Assembly (NCBI RefSeq): GCF_002608075.1
Contig: NZ_LAHA01000001.1
Span: 169,487-233,486, forward strand
DNA length: 64,000 nt
DNA from: Nostoc linckia z4
GTDB taxonomy: Bacteria; Cyanobacteriota; Cyanobacteriia; Cyanobacteriales; Nostocaceae
Direction: 5' to 3'
Shown here: one piece after another, positions 41,727 to 50,944 of the stretch
How the letters are laid out: each line of letters opens with the position of its first letter
Numbering within the stretch: position 1 is the stretch's first letter
The notes under the pieces: generated by a model
Seen by the model: only the letters and a program-made list of their open reading frames with translations
What the model was told of the DNA's origin: nothing
Database searches by the model: none
Program-made: the position numbers and the translations under genes

Positions 41727-43217
41727 ATGACAGAACCGCAAAACTTGACAACTGCTGATGGTATTCCTGTTGGGGATAACCAAAACTCGCTAACTGCGGG
41801 GGCGCGGGGCCCTGTATTAATTCAGGATTTTCACCTGTTAGAAAAGCTGGCTCATTTCAACAGAGAACGTATTCCGGAAAGAGTTGTTCATGCCAAAGGT
41901 GCGGCAGCTTTCGGTACATTTACGGTTACTAATGATATTACACGCTACACAAAAGCCAAGCTTTTTTCTGAGATTGGTAAGAAAACAGAAGTTTTGCTGC
42001 GTTTTTCTACAGTTGGTGGGGAAAAAGGTTCAGCAGATGCGGAGCGCGATCCTAGAGGTTTTGCTATCAAGTTTTACACAGAAGAAGGCAACTGGGATAT
42101 TACAGGAAACAACACGCCGATTTTCTTTATTCGCGACCCCTTGAAGTTTCCTGATTTCATCCATACCCAAAAGCGGAATCCCCAAACCAATTGTAAAGAC
42201 CACAACGCCAAATGGGATTTTTGGTCATTGAGTCCAGAATCACTGCATCAGGTGACAATTCTGTTTTCAGACCGGGGAATTCCCAAAACCTATCGACACA
42301 TGGATGGCTTTGGTAGTCATACCTTTAGTTTAATTAATGCTCAGGGCGATCGCGTTTGGTGTAAATTTCACTTTAAGACCTTGCAAGGGCATCAAACCTT
42401 GACAGAGGAAGAATCAGGTAAGATTAAGGGTGAAGATCCCGATCATGCAACTCGCGATTTATTTGAAGCGATCGCTCAACAAGATTATCCCAAATGGCGG
42501 TTCTGCATTCAAGTGATGACCGAGGAGCAAGCGGCAAAACATCGCGATAATCCCTTTGACTTGACAAAAGTTTGGAAACACTCAGAATATCCTTTAATTG
42601 AAGTCGGGATATTAGAGCTAAATCGCAACCCAGAGAATTATTTCGCCGAAGTCGAGCAAGCCGCTTTTAGTCCTAGCGCGGTGGTTCCTGGGGTTAGTTT
42701 CTCCCCAGACAAAATGCTTCAAGCTCGGATCTTTTCTTACCCAGATGCTCAACGGTATCGCTTGGGTGGTAACTATCAGCAACTACCAGTCAACCAGCCC
42801 AAATGTCCAGTGAGACATTACCAGCGCGATGGCTTCATGGCCTTGGGAAATAACAATGGTAGCGCTCCCAACTACGAACCGAATAGTGCTGAAGGTACGC
42901 CGAAAGAAAATCCAGCCTACGCAGAACCACCAAGCCATCTAGGCGATACCACCGTCGATCGCTACAATCATCGTGAAGGAAACGACGATTATACTCAAGC
43001 AGGCGACCTCTATCGGTTAATGACTCCCGAACAGCAAGAGCGTCTTGTCAAAAATATCGTTGGTAGCCTGAGCCAAGCAAAGCAAGATGTCCAAATGCGC
43101 CAACTTTGCCACTTTTTTAGAGCAGATGTCTCCTATGGTCTTAGTGTCGCTCAAGGGTTAGGTATTGCGATCGATCCTGCAATGCTCAACCATAGTGCTG
43201 AAGTCGCAATTTTTTAG
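41727..43217 (+). CDS. monofunctional heme catalase
   Basis: 496 residues, normal for small-subunit heme catalases. The active-site His is in [18 protein letters not shown] near residue 57, the distal Asn in [17 protein letters not shown] near 131, and the proximal heme-ligand Tyr in [18 protein letters not shown] near 340. The [14 protein letters not shown] and [11 protein letters not shown] strands are typical. It converts hydrogen peroxide to water and oxygen. Many Nostocales rely on Mn-catalases and only some carry this type, so horizontal origin is possible. GGAG lies 10 bases before the ATG. Confidence 0.96.
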   Translation: MTEPQNLTTADGIPVGDNQNSLTAGARGPVLIQDFHLLEKLAHFNRERIPERVVHAKGAAAFGTFTVTNDITRYTKAKLFSEIGKKTEVLLRFSTVGGEKGSADAERDPRGFAIKFYTEEGNWDITGNNTPIFFIRDPLKFPDFIHTQKRNPQTNCKDHNAKWDFWSLSPESLHQVTILFSDRGIPKTYRHMDGFGSHTFSLINAQGDRVWCKFHFKTLQGHQTLTEEESGKIKGEDPDHATRDLFEAIAQQDYPKWRFCIQVMTEEQAAKHRDNPFDLTKVWKHSEYPLIEVGILELNRNPENYFAEVEQAAFSPSAVVPGVSFSPDKMLQARIFSYPDAQRYRLGGNYQQLPVNQPKCPVRHYQRDGFMALGNNNGSAPNYEPNSAEGTPKENPAYAEPPSHLGDTTVDRYNHREGNDDYTQAGDLYRLMTPEQQERLVKNIVGSLSQAKQDVQMRQLCHFFRADVSYGLSVAQGLGIAIDPAMLNHSAEVAIF

Positions 43218-43221
43218 TTTC

Positions 43222-43356
43222 GTAGTAGCGTGACAAAGCTAAAATAGTGCATTAATAAACTCTTGTGGGGTGGGCATCTTGCCCGCCCGTCCGGGTGAAG
43301 ACACCCATCCCACAATCAAATCTATTGCAATATTTAAGGCTAGACACGCTAGTAGG
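43222..43356. mobile_element. MITE-like element, family A (copy 3, diverged)
   Basis: The reverse complement of the family A core. It begins GTAGTAGCGTGACAAAGC and ends GGCTAGACACGCTAGTAG, and carries the GC-rich GTGGGGTGGGCATCTTGCCC and GACACCCATCCCACAAT centre. It lacks the outer flanks found at copies 1 and 2. It starts 5 bases after the catalase stop. Confidence 0.75.
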
Positions 43357-43458
43357 CTAACGCACCAAAAACCTGGATGCTAGGTTATGTACTTAAGCTA
43401 AATTTAGATCCCCGATTTCTTGAAGAAGTCGGGGATTTAATAAATGAAAACAAACTCG

Positions 43459-43689
43459 TTAATGGAGATAAAAGGCTCTTTAATGGAGTTCAAAGGCTCA
43501 TTGATGGAGCTAAAAGACTCATTAATGGAGTTCAAAGGCTCATTAATGGAGCTAAAAGACTCATTAATGGAGTTCAAAGACTCTTTAATGAGTATCAAAG
43601 ACTCATTAATGGAGTTCAGAGGCTCATTAATGAGTATCAAAGGCTCATTAATGGAGTTCAGAGGTTCATTAATGGAGTTCAGAGCCTCA
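43459..43689. repeat. 21-bp minisatellite, 11 units
   Basis: Eleven exact-length units of the form TTAATGGAGTTCAAAGGCTCA with scattered substitutions. On the plus strand, an ATG at 43444 opens an 85-codon frame of heptads SLMEFKG with Leu and Phe/Leu/Ile spaced as in a coiled coil. Other frames on both strands are also open because the period is a multiple of three. No ribosome-binding site precedes the ATG. I list it as a repeat and leave coding open. Confidence 0.85.
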
Positions 43690-43885
43690 TTAACTAGATA
43701 AACAAAAATATTAACAGCGATCGCGATCGCTCCCTTCGCCAAGCATATCTTAGAGAAGTAGTTATGGGGGTTGCGATCGCTTTATTTGGCTTGACTGCAT
43801 TTGCTATGCCATTGTATAATCAAAGATTATGTCTAATTTTTAGACCAAGATTTAAATCCCAAGCGGGTAATACAGCCATTGCAGA

Positions 43886-45229
43886 TTACCTAAATTGCTG
43901 AAACCAACGGGAGACAAAAGCAACCATTCTCCTCAACCAAGGCTGACGATTCCGCCGCAAGTATTCTAAATTTTTACCAATGGATATTGTATTGGGATGA
44001 TTTTCTCCCAACTGTTTTTCAGCGATTTCCAAAGCTTCGATATACAAAGGCTCGGCTTCGCTGTACCTTCCCTGTGAATCGTAGAGGAGTGCCAAATTGT
44101 TCAGGCTAGTAGCCACATCGGGGTGTTCATCCCCCAGCAGGCGTTTTGTCATGGCCAAAGCTTGGATATACAAAGGCTCGGCTTCGCTGTACCTTCCCTG
44201 TGAATCGTAGAGGAGTGCCAAATTGTTCAGGCTAGTAGCCACATCGGGGTGTTCATCCCCCAGCAGGCGTTTTGTCATGGCCAAAGCTTGGATATACAAA
44301 GGCTCGGCATCGCTGTACCTTCCCTGTGAATCGTAGAGTCCTGCCAAATTGTTCAGGCTAGTAGCCACATCGGGGTGTTCATCCCCCAGCAGGCGTTTTC
44401 TCATGGCCAAAGCTTGGATATACAAAGGCTCGGCATCGCTGTACCTTCCCTGTGATTTGTAGAGTCCTGCCAAATTGTTCAGGCTAGTAGCCACATCGGG
44501 GTGTTCATCCCCCAGCAGGCGTTTTCTCATGGCCAAAGCTTGGATATACAAAGGCTCGGCATCGCTGTACCTTCCCTGTGATTTGTAGAGGAGTGCCAAA
44601 TTGTTCAGGCTAGTTGCCACATAGGGGTGTTCATCCCCAAAACGTTTTTTAGCAGTTGATAAACTTTGGTCATACCAAGGTAAAGCTTGGTCGTAAGCTC
44701 CTTGACCTTCGTAAAATCTACCCAAGCCTATAAAAGGCGAGATTAAATCATCATTACTTAACCAAGCTTGGTAAACTGTGGCGACTTCTGCAAGGTGTGG
44801 AATAGCTAGGGTTACTTGAGCAATTTCTATCAATGTGGGTGTCTGAGGAATATCTTTTGCTACGGCTACCATTGCTTGACAATAGCCGTGCTTGAGTTTG
44901 TCAGCTTCAGTTAACTCTTCTAACTTCTGCTGCAATAATTCCTGAATGCGTTCGTGAACTTGGTAGGTGTCATCTGCCAATTCTTGCAGCAGATAACGCT
45001 CAACTAAAATAGTGCGGTTAGCTTTGAGGTCAAATTCCAAATCGCTAGAACTTGCTGCTGATTCTACCAAAGACCAAGGAATAGGAGCCAAAGCAAATAA
45101 ACTCAGCAAACAAGCCAATTTTTGTGTTTCTGATTCCAAGCATTGCCAATTCAACTCAAAAGCTGCTGCTACACCAGACTCACCTGCTGATGCTTGCTTT
45201 TGTAGCCGTGCGAGGATGTCTGCTAACAT
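43886..45229 (-). CDS. TPR part of a split caspase/NB-ARC/TPR protein
   Basis: 447 residues from the ATG at 45229. Residues about 1-60 (LADILARLQKQ, ELNWQCLESETQKLACLLSLFALAPIPW) look like the helical/winged-helix part that follows an NB-ARC domain, so the gene reads as the continuation of the upstream frame. Residues about 185-430 hold five to six kinesin-light-chain-type TPRs of 42 residues. At DNA level the 126-bp units are nearly identical, a sign of recent expansion. The ATG overlaps the upstream stop in ATGTTAG and has GGGAGAG 5 bases before it, so coupled translation is possible. A frameshifted single gene is the main alternative. Confidence 0.8.
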   Translation of the reverse strand: MLADILARLQKQASAGESGVAAAFELNWQCLESETQKLACLLSLFALAPIPWSLVESAASSSDLEFDLKANRTILVERYLLQELADDTYQVHERIQELLQQKLEELTEADKLKHGYCQAMVAVAKDIPQTPTLIEIAQVTLAIPHLAEVATVYQAWLSNDDLISPFIGLGRFYEGQGAYDQALPWYDQSLSTAKKRFGDEHPYVATSLNNLALLYKSQGRYSDAEPLYIQALAMRKRLLGDEHPDVATSLNNLAGLYKSQGRYSDAEPLYIQALAMRKRLLGDEHPDVATSLNNLAGLYDSQGRYSDAEPLYIQALAMTKRLLGDEHPDVATSLNNLALLYDSQGRYSEAEPLYIQALAMTKRLLGDEHPDVATSLNNLALLYDSQGRYSEAEPLYIEALEIAEKQLGENHPNTISIGKNLEYLRRNRQPWLRRMVAFVSRWFQQFR

Positions 45230-46671
45230 AATACTCTCCCTGGCTCTCGTTGCAGTGCTGCTATTTGGTAAAGTCCAATTGGTACATAATTCACAAATCG
45301 GCAAAGACTTTTAGCAAACTCTAATTCTTTCTCAACCTTATCTTTTCCCAGCAGAGTTGTTAATAATTCTAAGGCTGCATCTGTTGACAATTCACCTAAC
45401 GGTAGTGATGGATATGTTAACCCTGAATTTAGACGAGTGGTAATCAACACCTTAAACCGAGAACCTTTAGGTGGTAGATAAGGTTGAATTAGCTTCCAGT
45501 CTTTGACATCATCAAATATTAATAAAACTTTGCCAGCTTGCCAGTTCTTCCAGCAATAAGCAACTTGACCTGCTAGGCTTAATCCATTCGGTGGATTAAA
45601 GTTAGGAAAATTCACAACTCCAAACTCTACTAACTGGGTTTCCAAATCAACACCTTGGGGATTTAACCAACAACGCCCACCAGAATAATCTTCCAAATAT
45701 TGTTCTGAGTATTGAATAGCTAACTCTGTTTTACCCACGCCACCTTTCCCAGTCTCATCGCTAATTACCACAACATCATTTGTTTGCAATAGCTGACGCA
45801 ATTGTTCTATTTCTTCATCCCTGCCAACAAATTTACGCGCTTGACTCTGTGGAATATTATGCGGAATCTCAAAGGGGTTGAAATGAGATTTTTCAATATC
45901 TCCATCCCAATTACGGGAATAAAAATAAGTCGGCAGTTGTTTTTTCTCTAAACTAATAAATCGCTGCTTAACTGCTTCTGTTACTTCCCTCATATCCGGG
46001 GGAAAAGTCCCATTAGCTGATGCAAAAGCCTCTCTCACAGCTTGAGAAAAGTATCCTGTTTGATTTTCAGAATTTACCTTAGCTTGCTCTCCTTCCCGTG
46101 TAGCCAATAACACAAATTGTTGACTATCTTTATGTGGCTGTCCGCTCAAAAAAGCTTTGCTACCTAAATTAGTTGGTCTTCCCTTGGACTCTAAAAAATA
46201 ATTGGCACAGGCATCAATAATACAAATATGATTGCGAATTTTAAATTTATCTGAACTCAGTAACACTAATAAAGAATTCAAATCTAAATTCTGCCAATTG
46301 TGGTTATTTGCATCAGCAAAAAACAACCGACGCTCTCGTTGTGAGGTAATCAAACCATGTCCCGCCCAAAAAATGTAGAGTAAATCCCCCGATTTTGAGG
46401 ATAAAAAGTTAGTTACAATGTCGCAGATATTTTGCTCTGTTGCTAACTCTACATTTAATCCACATTCCCCAATTAACTGCTGATTTTCTGCCAGTGCTGA
46501 TAAACATAACCGGATATTCTCCCTCGGTACACCATGCCCATGCAGCCAACGAGCAAATTTCAGCGCGTCATCGGCTGGCCCCCCACCCAGCACATTCCAA
46601 GCAGTTTCGTGGTACTTTTCAATACCCACAATTAACCCAAATGTCCGCTCAGGTTTAGCCATCAGCTGCAT
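45223..46671 (-). CDS. caspase-like protease with NB-ARC ATPase domain
   Basis: 482 residues. Residues 11-240 are a caspase-fold (peptidase C14) domain with His105 in IFWAGHGL and Cys155 in CIIDACANYF, the expected dyad. Residues about 281-480 form an NB-ARC/STAND ATPase: VGRDEEIEQL, Walker A GKGGVGKT (308-315), Walker B LLIFDD (383-388) and the sensor LITTR (409-413). The frame stops just after the nucleotide-binding core, and the rest continues in another frame as the TPR gene. Such proteins act as NTP-gated sensors with a protease effector in predicted conflict or cell-death systems. A second Met at residue 4 may be the start. Confidence 0.88.
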   Translation of the reverse strand: MQLMAKPERTFGLIVGIEKYHETAWNVLGGGPADDALKFARWLHGHGVPRENIRLCLSALAENQQLIGECGLNVELATEQNICDIVTNFLSSKSGDLLYIFWAGHGLITSQRERRLFFADANNHNWQNLDLNSLLVLLSSDKFKIRNHICIIDACANYFLESKGRPTNLGSKAFLSGQPHKDSQQFVLLATREGEQAKVNSENQTGYFSQAVREAFASANGTFPPDMREVTEAVKQRFISLEKKQLPTYFYSRNWDGDIEKSHFNPFEIPHNIPQSQARKFVGRDEEIEQLRQLLQTNDVVVISDETGKGGVGKTELAIQYSEQYLEDYSGGRCWLNPQGVDLETQLVEFGVVNFPNFNPPNGLSLAGQVAYCWKNWQAGKVLLIFDDVKDWKLIQPYLPPKGSRFKVLITTRLNSGLTYPSLPLGELSTDAALELLTTLLGKDKVEKELEFAKSLCRFVNYVPIGLYQIAALQREPGRVLC

Positions 46672-46902
46672 GATGACTTAGCCTCTCACGTGATGGGGAA
46701 AATGACCTAATATCATGTCCGCTTAATTGCTTATTAAACTCGAAGAACCCCAAAGAGCCAAAGCTATGCTTTGTCTTTCCTCCCCGCAGGCGGGGAGGGG
46801 TTGGGGGTGGGGTGCAATAACTGTGGGAATCATAACTAATGATTTGCCTTGTAGGAGAGAGGTTTGGAGAGGGGTTTTCTAGATTCCGTAAAAAATAAAC
46901 CA
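46672..46902. other. gap between hydrolase and caspase genes
   Basis: 231 bases containing the GC hairpin CCTCCCCGCAGGCGGGGAGG followed by GGTTGGGGGTGGGG, a dispersed Nostoc repeat. No gene seen. The hairpin could reduce read-through between the two genes. Confidence 0.5.
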
Positions 46903-48081
46903 TTATGGCAACCTCGGAATAATTGCCTCCCAGGTTTTGGTATTTGTCCAATAAGCACCGTGGGAACGGGGAAAGGGTTGTCTGCTATCCACTACCACAT
47001 CCTGCACTCTATCGGGGAAAATTTTCTTGCCAACGTAACTGAGAAAATCCCGTAAATCGTAGATATTCAACCATTGCTGCGGGAAATGTTCTGGTAATAA
47101 CTGCCCATATTCTAAGCTATAGAGGGCGTTAATCTCATATAAAAATGGTGCTTGGGAACCAACTGTTACTAATAATTCCACCTGAGATAACTGTTGCTGC
47201 ACTAGCAAATCTACACAAGCGATACCCCCCAAGCTATGGGCGATTAAAACCACTGGCGGTTGTGCTTGTTCGATTTGTTGCTGAATAAACGCCCTGATTT
47301 TTTCACCCCGCGCCTGATATAGCAGAATATCCCCAGGCATAGGGGAAATTTTATCAGTTAACTCAAAGCGGTTGCCTTTGATATAGTTTGTTCCCATAGG
47401 TAGGGCTAACTCAACAAGTGGCTTTAACAACCAGCGACCTAACCCTAATTCCGCCTCTGTCAAAGCCAGAGTCAGCAATTCCACAACTTTATCGCGCAAT
47501 TGAGCATCGGTGAGTATGGGGGGAAATATTTCTTGCTGTTCGCTAAGAAACATTGCTTGAGCCACAATTGCCCTAGCGATCGCTCCATAATATTCACTCA
47601 AATCAGACTCCGAAACTGTAAGCAATGCCCGTTCATACGGTTCGCTGCGGATAACAATTTCTCGCGCTTGTTCAAACACCTCTGTAATTCCCGCCTCTTG
47701 CAACTTAGCTTGCAGTTGAGACACCGGAGTGAAACTCGCTACACGAGATTGTAAAATATCTCCTGGTTCTTCCCCAAAGGGATTTCCTGACTCAATCGGC
47801 TTCAAAGACAACAGCCGCAATTCATACAGAGGATCGCGGTATAATTGTCGCCACAGGATAATATCTGCGTCTTCTTCTTTTTGAGATAAAGCCAGTGTGG
47901 CATCTTCTAAGGGTATTGATGCCCCATGAGCATTGAACTTTGCACCTAATTCACCCCAAAGACAAGGAGCAACTTTAACGTCAGGGCGTTGGGCGTGAAT
48001 CTTTTGCTCTATTATCTCAAAAGTTTGATTGTATTCTCGTTCCCTAATGCCTGTGCCATGTACAAATATTACAGTGGTCAT
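46903..48081 (-). CDS. alpha/beta-fold serine hydrolase (lipase-like)
   Basis: 392 residues. The N-terminal VIFVHGTGIRERE (oxyanion segment), AHSLGGIA with nucleophile Ser283, the acid-containing NIYDLRDFLSYVG and late RSHGAYW with a likely catalytic His give a lipase-type triad. A helical insertion fills residues 60-250. No signal peptide is visible, so it should act in the cytosol or on the inner face of membranes. It is 231 bases upstream of the caspase/NB-ARC gene on the same strand. A membrane-lipid or protein-acyl hydrolase partnering the caspase system is an inference from position. Confidence 0.8.
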   Translation of the reverse strand: MTTVIFVHGTGIREREYNQTFEIIEQKIHAQRPDVKVAPCLWGELGAKFNAHGASIPLEDATLALSQKEEDADIILWRQLYRDPLYELRLLSLKPIESGNPFGEEPGDILQSRVASFTPVSQLQAKLQEAGITEVFEQAREIVIRSEPYERALLTVSESDLSEYYGAIARAIVAQAMFLSEQQEIFPPILTDAQLRDKVVELLTLALTEAELGLGRWLLKPLVELALPMGTNYIKGNRFELTDKISPMPGDILLYQARGEKIRAFIQQQIEQAQPPVVLIAHSLGGIACVDLLVQQQLSQVELLVTVGSQAPFLYEINALYSLEYGQLLPEHFPQQWLNIYDLRDFLSYVGKKIFPDRVQDVVVDSRQPFPRSHGAYWTNTKTWEAIIPRLP

Positions 48082-48203
48082 TGTTATTTAGCGATCGCCA
48101 AGCTTCTCCTCTGTATTATTCATCAAAACTCCTGGGTTTCAAACCCACGAGTTTACGACGTATTTAAGTTTTTATCCCACTCAAATTAAAATAGAACAAA
48201 AAT

Positions 48204-48392
48204 AATAAACGATGCAGCGAATTCAATAAACGATGCAGCGAATTCAATAAACGATGCAGCGAATTCAATAAACGATGCAGCGAATTCAACAAACGATGCA
48301 GCGAATTCAATAAACGATGCAGCGAATTCAATAAACGATGCAGCGAATTCAACAAACGATGCAGCGAATTCAATAAACGATGCACCGAATTC
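48204..48392. repeat. 21-bp minisatellite, 9 units
   Basis: Nine units of AATAAACGATGCAGCGAATTC, almost without mutation; the last has GCACCG and two units have AACAAAC. The minus strand is open as HRLLNSL heptads with Leu spacing. It lies 120 bases upstream of the hydrolase start, so it may be transcribed in the leader. No ribosome-binding site or stable gene context supports translation. Confidence 0.9.
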
Positions 48393-48725
48393 GATGAATG
48401 TATAATAACGTTACAGCAAACTTACTCAATTACTAATTAATCCGGAGTCACCCCACCCCGGCTTTGCTAAAGCAAAACCTCCCCTCCCCGCCTGCGGCTA
48501 CGGTGTACACACAAGTCTTGAAATTACACCTCACACTTGGTTTCGTCGTCTATCCCTAAGCTGTTGGATCGCTCCGAAAGCCTGTCATTGCGAGGAGGAA
48601 CGACGAAGCAATCGCAAAAACCACGGGATTATGCGATTACTTCTCTACGAGACGCTTCGCGAACGCTTCGCTCGTAATGACAGTTAAAATGGTCTTTACA
48701 TGACTATCTACTTAACTAGGAATTT
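48393..48725. other. intergenic region of dispersed repeats
   Basis: It holds CCCACCCCGGCTTTGC, CCTCCCCTCCCCGCCTGCGG and, near 48580-48685, TGTCATTGCGAGGAGGAACG with CTACGAGACGCTTCGCG and CTCGTAATGACAG. The TGTCATTGCGAG and CTCGTAATGACA ends are complementary, which suggests a MITE of about 100 bases. No gene seen. Confidence 0.5.
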
Positions 48726-49154
48726 TTAATCACTAGGCTTATTAAATATTTCTATAATTTGGCGACAAATGTGTTTGAGTTTATCCTCAATTTCACCAGA
48801 AGGCGAAGATGCGCCGACAACACTCCAGTTTTCTACTGTGGAAAGTCGCCACGCTTCACCACGATGATCGAAGCCAGCCACCTCTACACCGATCGCTCGC
48901 CGTGAATTGTTGATGGGATCTTGATAAAATCGAATTTGGATTAATACGCTGCGACTTCGCCAAGATTTGCTAATACCAGGAAAGTGAAAGCCAATATCTA
49001 TAGAATCCGGATCGACTAACTCCCTGGTTTGGGGGTCATTCTTCCAGGGTTTGAGGTCAGATTTGGCATCAGGAAACTCGAATTTGAACAAATTAACTAC
49101 CGTAGCAATCTTGCTGGCGAGTTCTAGGTTAATTGCTTGTTCAGATGCGTTCAC
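48726..49154 (-). CDS. conserved protein of unknown function
   Basis: 142 residues, no membrane segment or signal peptide. An N-terminal helix (INLELASKIATVVNLF) is followed by an alternating strand-rich middle with HFPGISKSWRSRSVLIQIRF, GVEVAGFDHRGEAWRLSTV and a C-terminal helix EDKLKHICRQIIEIF. It looks like a compact alpha/beta domain. I recognise no family. It lies near, but not in an operon with, the caspase locus. Confidence 0.65.
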   Translation of the reverse strand: MNASEQAINLELASKIATVVNLFKFEFPDAKSDLKPWKNDPQTRELVDPDSIDIGFHFPGISKSWRSRSVLIQIRFYQDPINNSRRAIGVEVAGFDHRGEAWRLSTVENWSVVGASSPSGEIEDKLKHICRQIIEIFNKPSD

Positions 49155-49656
49155 TAAAAACCACTCCTATATTGCGTCGGCGTCTGGGGAAATGTAATGA
49201 TAAGAAAACCGCCAGAATGCTTATACTATTGGTGTTTCAGCTTATCAAGCCCTTTAAATTTTCGCAACTTTAAATCAAGTTTTTCTAACAATATTCCAAT
49301 TAACGAATGCGAAAAATTCCTTGTTGTTGAAACTAAATGACACTTATTAAGCAATTATACTTAAAATTTTCTCAAAAGTAGTTAAGTTCATCGTGCTTAT
49401 AAAAAAGAATGGATTTCGTGTTGAGTGTTGACGGCGACGCCTCCGTTGGTGTCAAGTTACAGCAATTTTCAGGTAAATACACCACGCGGTAGAGACGCAA
49501 AGCCTTGCGCCGTTACAATGATTCGGTTTGAAAATGTATATTCCATTCAATTAAAAATCGCCATAACGCAAAACGGGCGGTTAGAAAGTGCGTCTACACA
49601 AACTCTCGCCACCTGCGTGGGTTTCAAAATTTTTTAGTTGTTAAATATTACTCTTG
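49155..49656. other. AT-rich intergenic region
   Basis: About 500 bases with a short TGTTGAC patch near 49420 and a piece of dispersed repeat near 49487 (GGTAGAGACGCAAAGCCTTGCG). A 70-codon plus-strand frame at 49425 has repeat-derived, low-quality content and is not accepted as a gene. Confidence 0.5.
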
Positions 49657-50637
49657 ATGACAATTAATAATTCTCGCATTGTTACCTATAGCCCTGCTTA
49701 TACCATTGTTCCTACTTACGAGTGCTTTAATCGCTGTAGCTACTGTAACTTTCGCGCTGAACCAGGTAAAAGTCCTTGGATGAATATTTCTGACGCAGAA
49801 AGTATTTTCAAATCACTCGAAAGTGAAAAAGTTTGTGAAATTCTGATTTTAAGCGGTGAAGTGCATCCCCATTCACCAAAGCGTCAGGCGTGGTTTCAAA
49901 GGATTTATGATTTATGTGAATTAGCACTTTCAAGGGGGTTTCTACCACACACCAATGCAGGGCCATTGAGTTTTGCAGAGATGGAAATGCTCAAGGGTGT
50001 AAATGTTTCAATGGGGCTGATGTTGGAACAATTAACCCCAACATTATTAAATACCGTGCATCGACATGCACCGAGTAAATTACCACAAGTGAGACTGCAA
50101 CAATTACAATGGGCGGGAGAGTTGCAGATTCCTTTTACAACAGGATTACTTTTAGGAATCGGAGAAACTGTTAATGATTGGTGGGAAACATTAGCCGCAA
50201 TATCTGAATTGCATCAGCGCTACCATCACATCCAAGAAGTAATTTTACAGCCTCATAGTCCTGGACTTCAACAAAGTTTTAATGCACCGCCTTTCAACCC
50301 CCATCAATTACCAGAAGTCATCGCTAAAGCACGCGAAATTTTACCAGATGATATTACAATTCAAATTCCACCAAATTTAATTAAAGATGACCAATGGTTA
50401 CTTGCTTGTGTAGAAGCTGGTGCGCGAGATTTGGGGGGAATTAGCCCAAAAGATGAAGTTAATCCTGATTATCCTCATCTTCAAGAGCAGGTTTTGAGAA
50501 AAATCTTACAACCTATGGGATGGGAATTGATTGAGCGTTTACCAGTTTATCCCAAATTTGATGGATGGTTATCCCAAGAGTTACAAACGTCAGTGAAATG
50601 GTGGCGAAATACTTTTAAATCCCCATCGCAAGTTTGA
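49657..50637 (+). CDS. cofG: FO synthase subunit CofG (radical SAM)
   Basis: 326 residues from ATG 49657. The radical-SAM cluster motif is Cys23-x3-Cys27-x2-Cys30 in YECFNRCSYCNFRAEPG. Later motifs ILILSGEVHPHSP, HTNAGPLS, GLMLEQLTP and the C-terminal ARDLGGISPKDEVNPDYPHLQEQ match CofG. With CofH, it makes 7,8-didemethyl-8-hydroxy-5-deazariboflavin, used in cyanobacteria as the antenna of DNA photolyase. CofH is not in this window. The DUF2288 gene is convergent at its end. Confidence 0.94.
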   Translation: MTINNSRIVTYSPAYTIVPTYECFNRCSYCNFRAEPGKSPWMNISDAESIFKSLESEKVCEILILSGEVHPHSPKRQAWFQRIYDLCELALSRGFLPHTNAGPLSFAEMEMLKGVNVSMGLMLEQLTPTLLNTVHRHAPSKLPQVRLQQLQWAGELQIPFTTGLLLGIGETVNDWWETLAAISELHQRYHHIQEVILQPHSPGLQQSFNAPPFNPHQLPEVIAKAREILPDDITIQIPPNLIKDDQWLLACVEAGARDLGGISPKDEVNPDYPHLQEQVLRKILQPMGWELIERLPVYPKFDGWLSQELQTSVKWWRNTFKSPSQV

Positions 50638-50647
50638 AAATTTTTCG

Positions 50648-50944
50648 TTAAGCTGCAATGATTTCTTGGACTAAAACATAAGGCTGGACGATGAGAGTAT
50701 TAAATCGCTTGGTGACATTAGTATTCCATTCTCCCAACTGTGCTGTAGTGGGTTTGGTAATCAATTTTTCATTAATCCATTGTTCTACCGATGGAGTATT
50801 ATCATTTGCGATCGCTACCCCAACATCCACTAAGTTTAACTCAAGCGCTACCAAAATTACTGCATCTCGCTGCACATGAGGAATCAACCATTCCCACTCT
50901 GCCTCGTCCAAGGTTTCTGTTAATTCTGCTCTCAAATCCGACAT
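50648..50944 (-). CDS. DUF2288 family protein
   Basis: 98 residues, full length for the family. Characteristic sequence: ETAKV-like helical start RAELTETLDEAEWEWLIPHVQRDAVILV, then LNLVDVGVAIANDN, VEQWINEKLITKPT and a C-terminal NTLIVQPYVLVQE. Function is unknown; the fold is small and helical. It is convergent with cofG, with the two stop codons 10 bases apart. No partner can be inferred. Confidence 0.85.
   Translation of the reverse strand: MSDLRAELTETLDEAEWEWLIPHVQRDAVILVALELNLVDVGVAIANDNTPSVEQWINEKLITKPTTAQLGEWNTNVTKRFNTLIVQPYVLVQEIIAA

Noticed and set aside
43459..43689. Possible CRISPR array from regularly spaced repeats
   Set aside because: The 21-bp units are directly adjacent with no unique spacers, and no cas gene is nearby. 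The same holds for 48204-48392.
46655..46951. Minus-strand frame of 98 codons between the hydrolase and caspase genes
   Set aside because: It crosses a GC-rich dispersed repeat and overlaps the ends of both real genes; the content is low complexity.
49425..49637. Plus-strand frame of 70 codons before cofG
   Set aside because: Its sequence derives from dispersed repeat pieces and has no ribosome-binding site or family resemblance.
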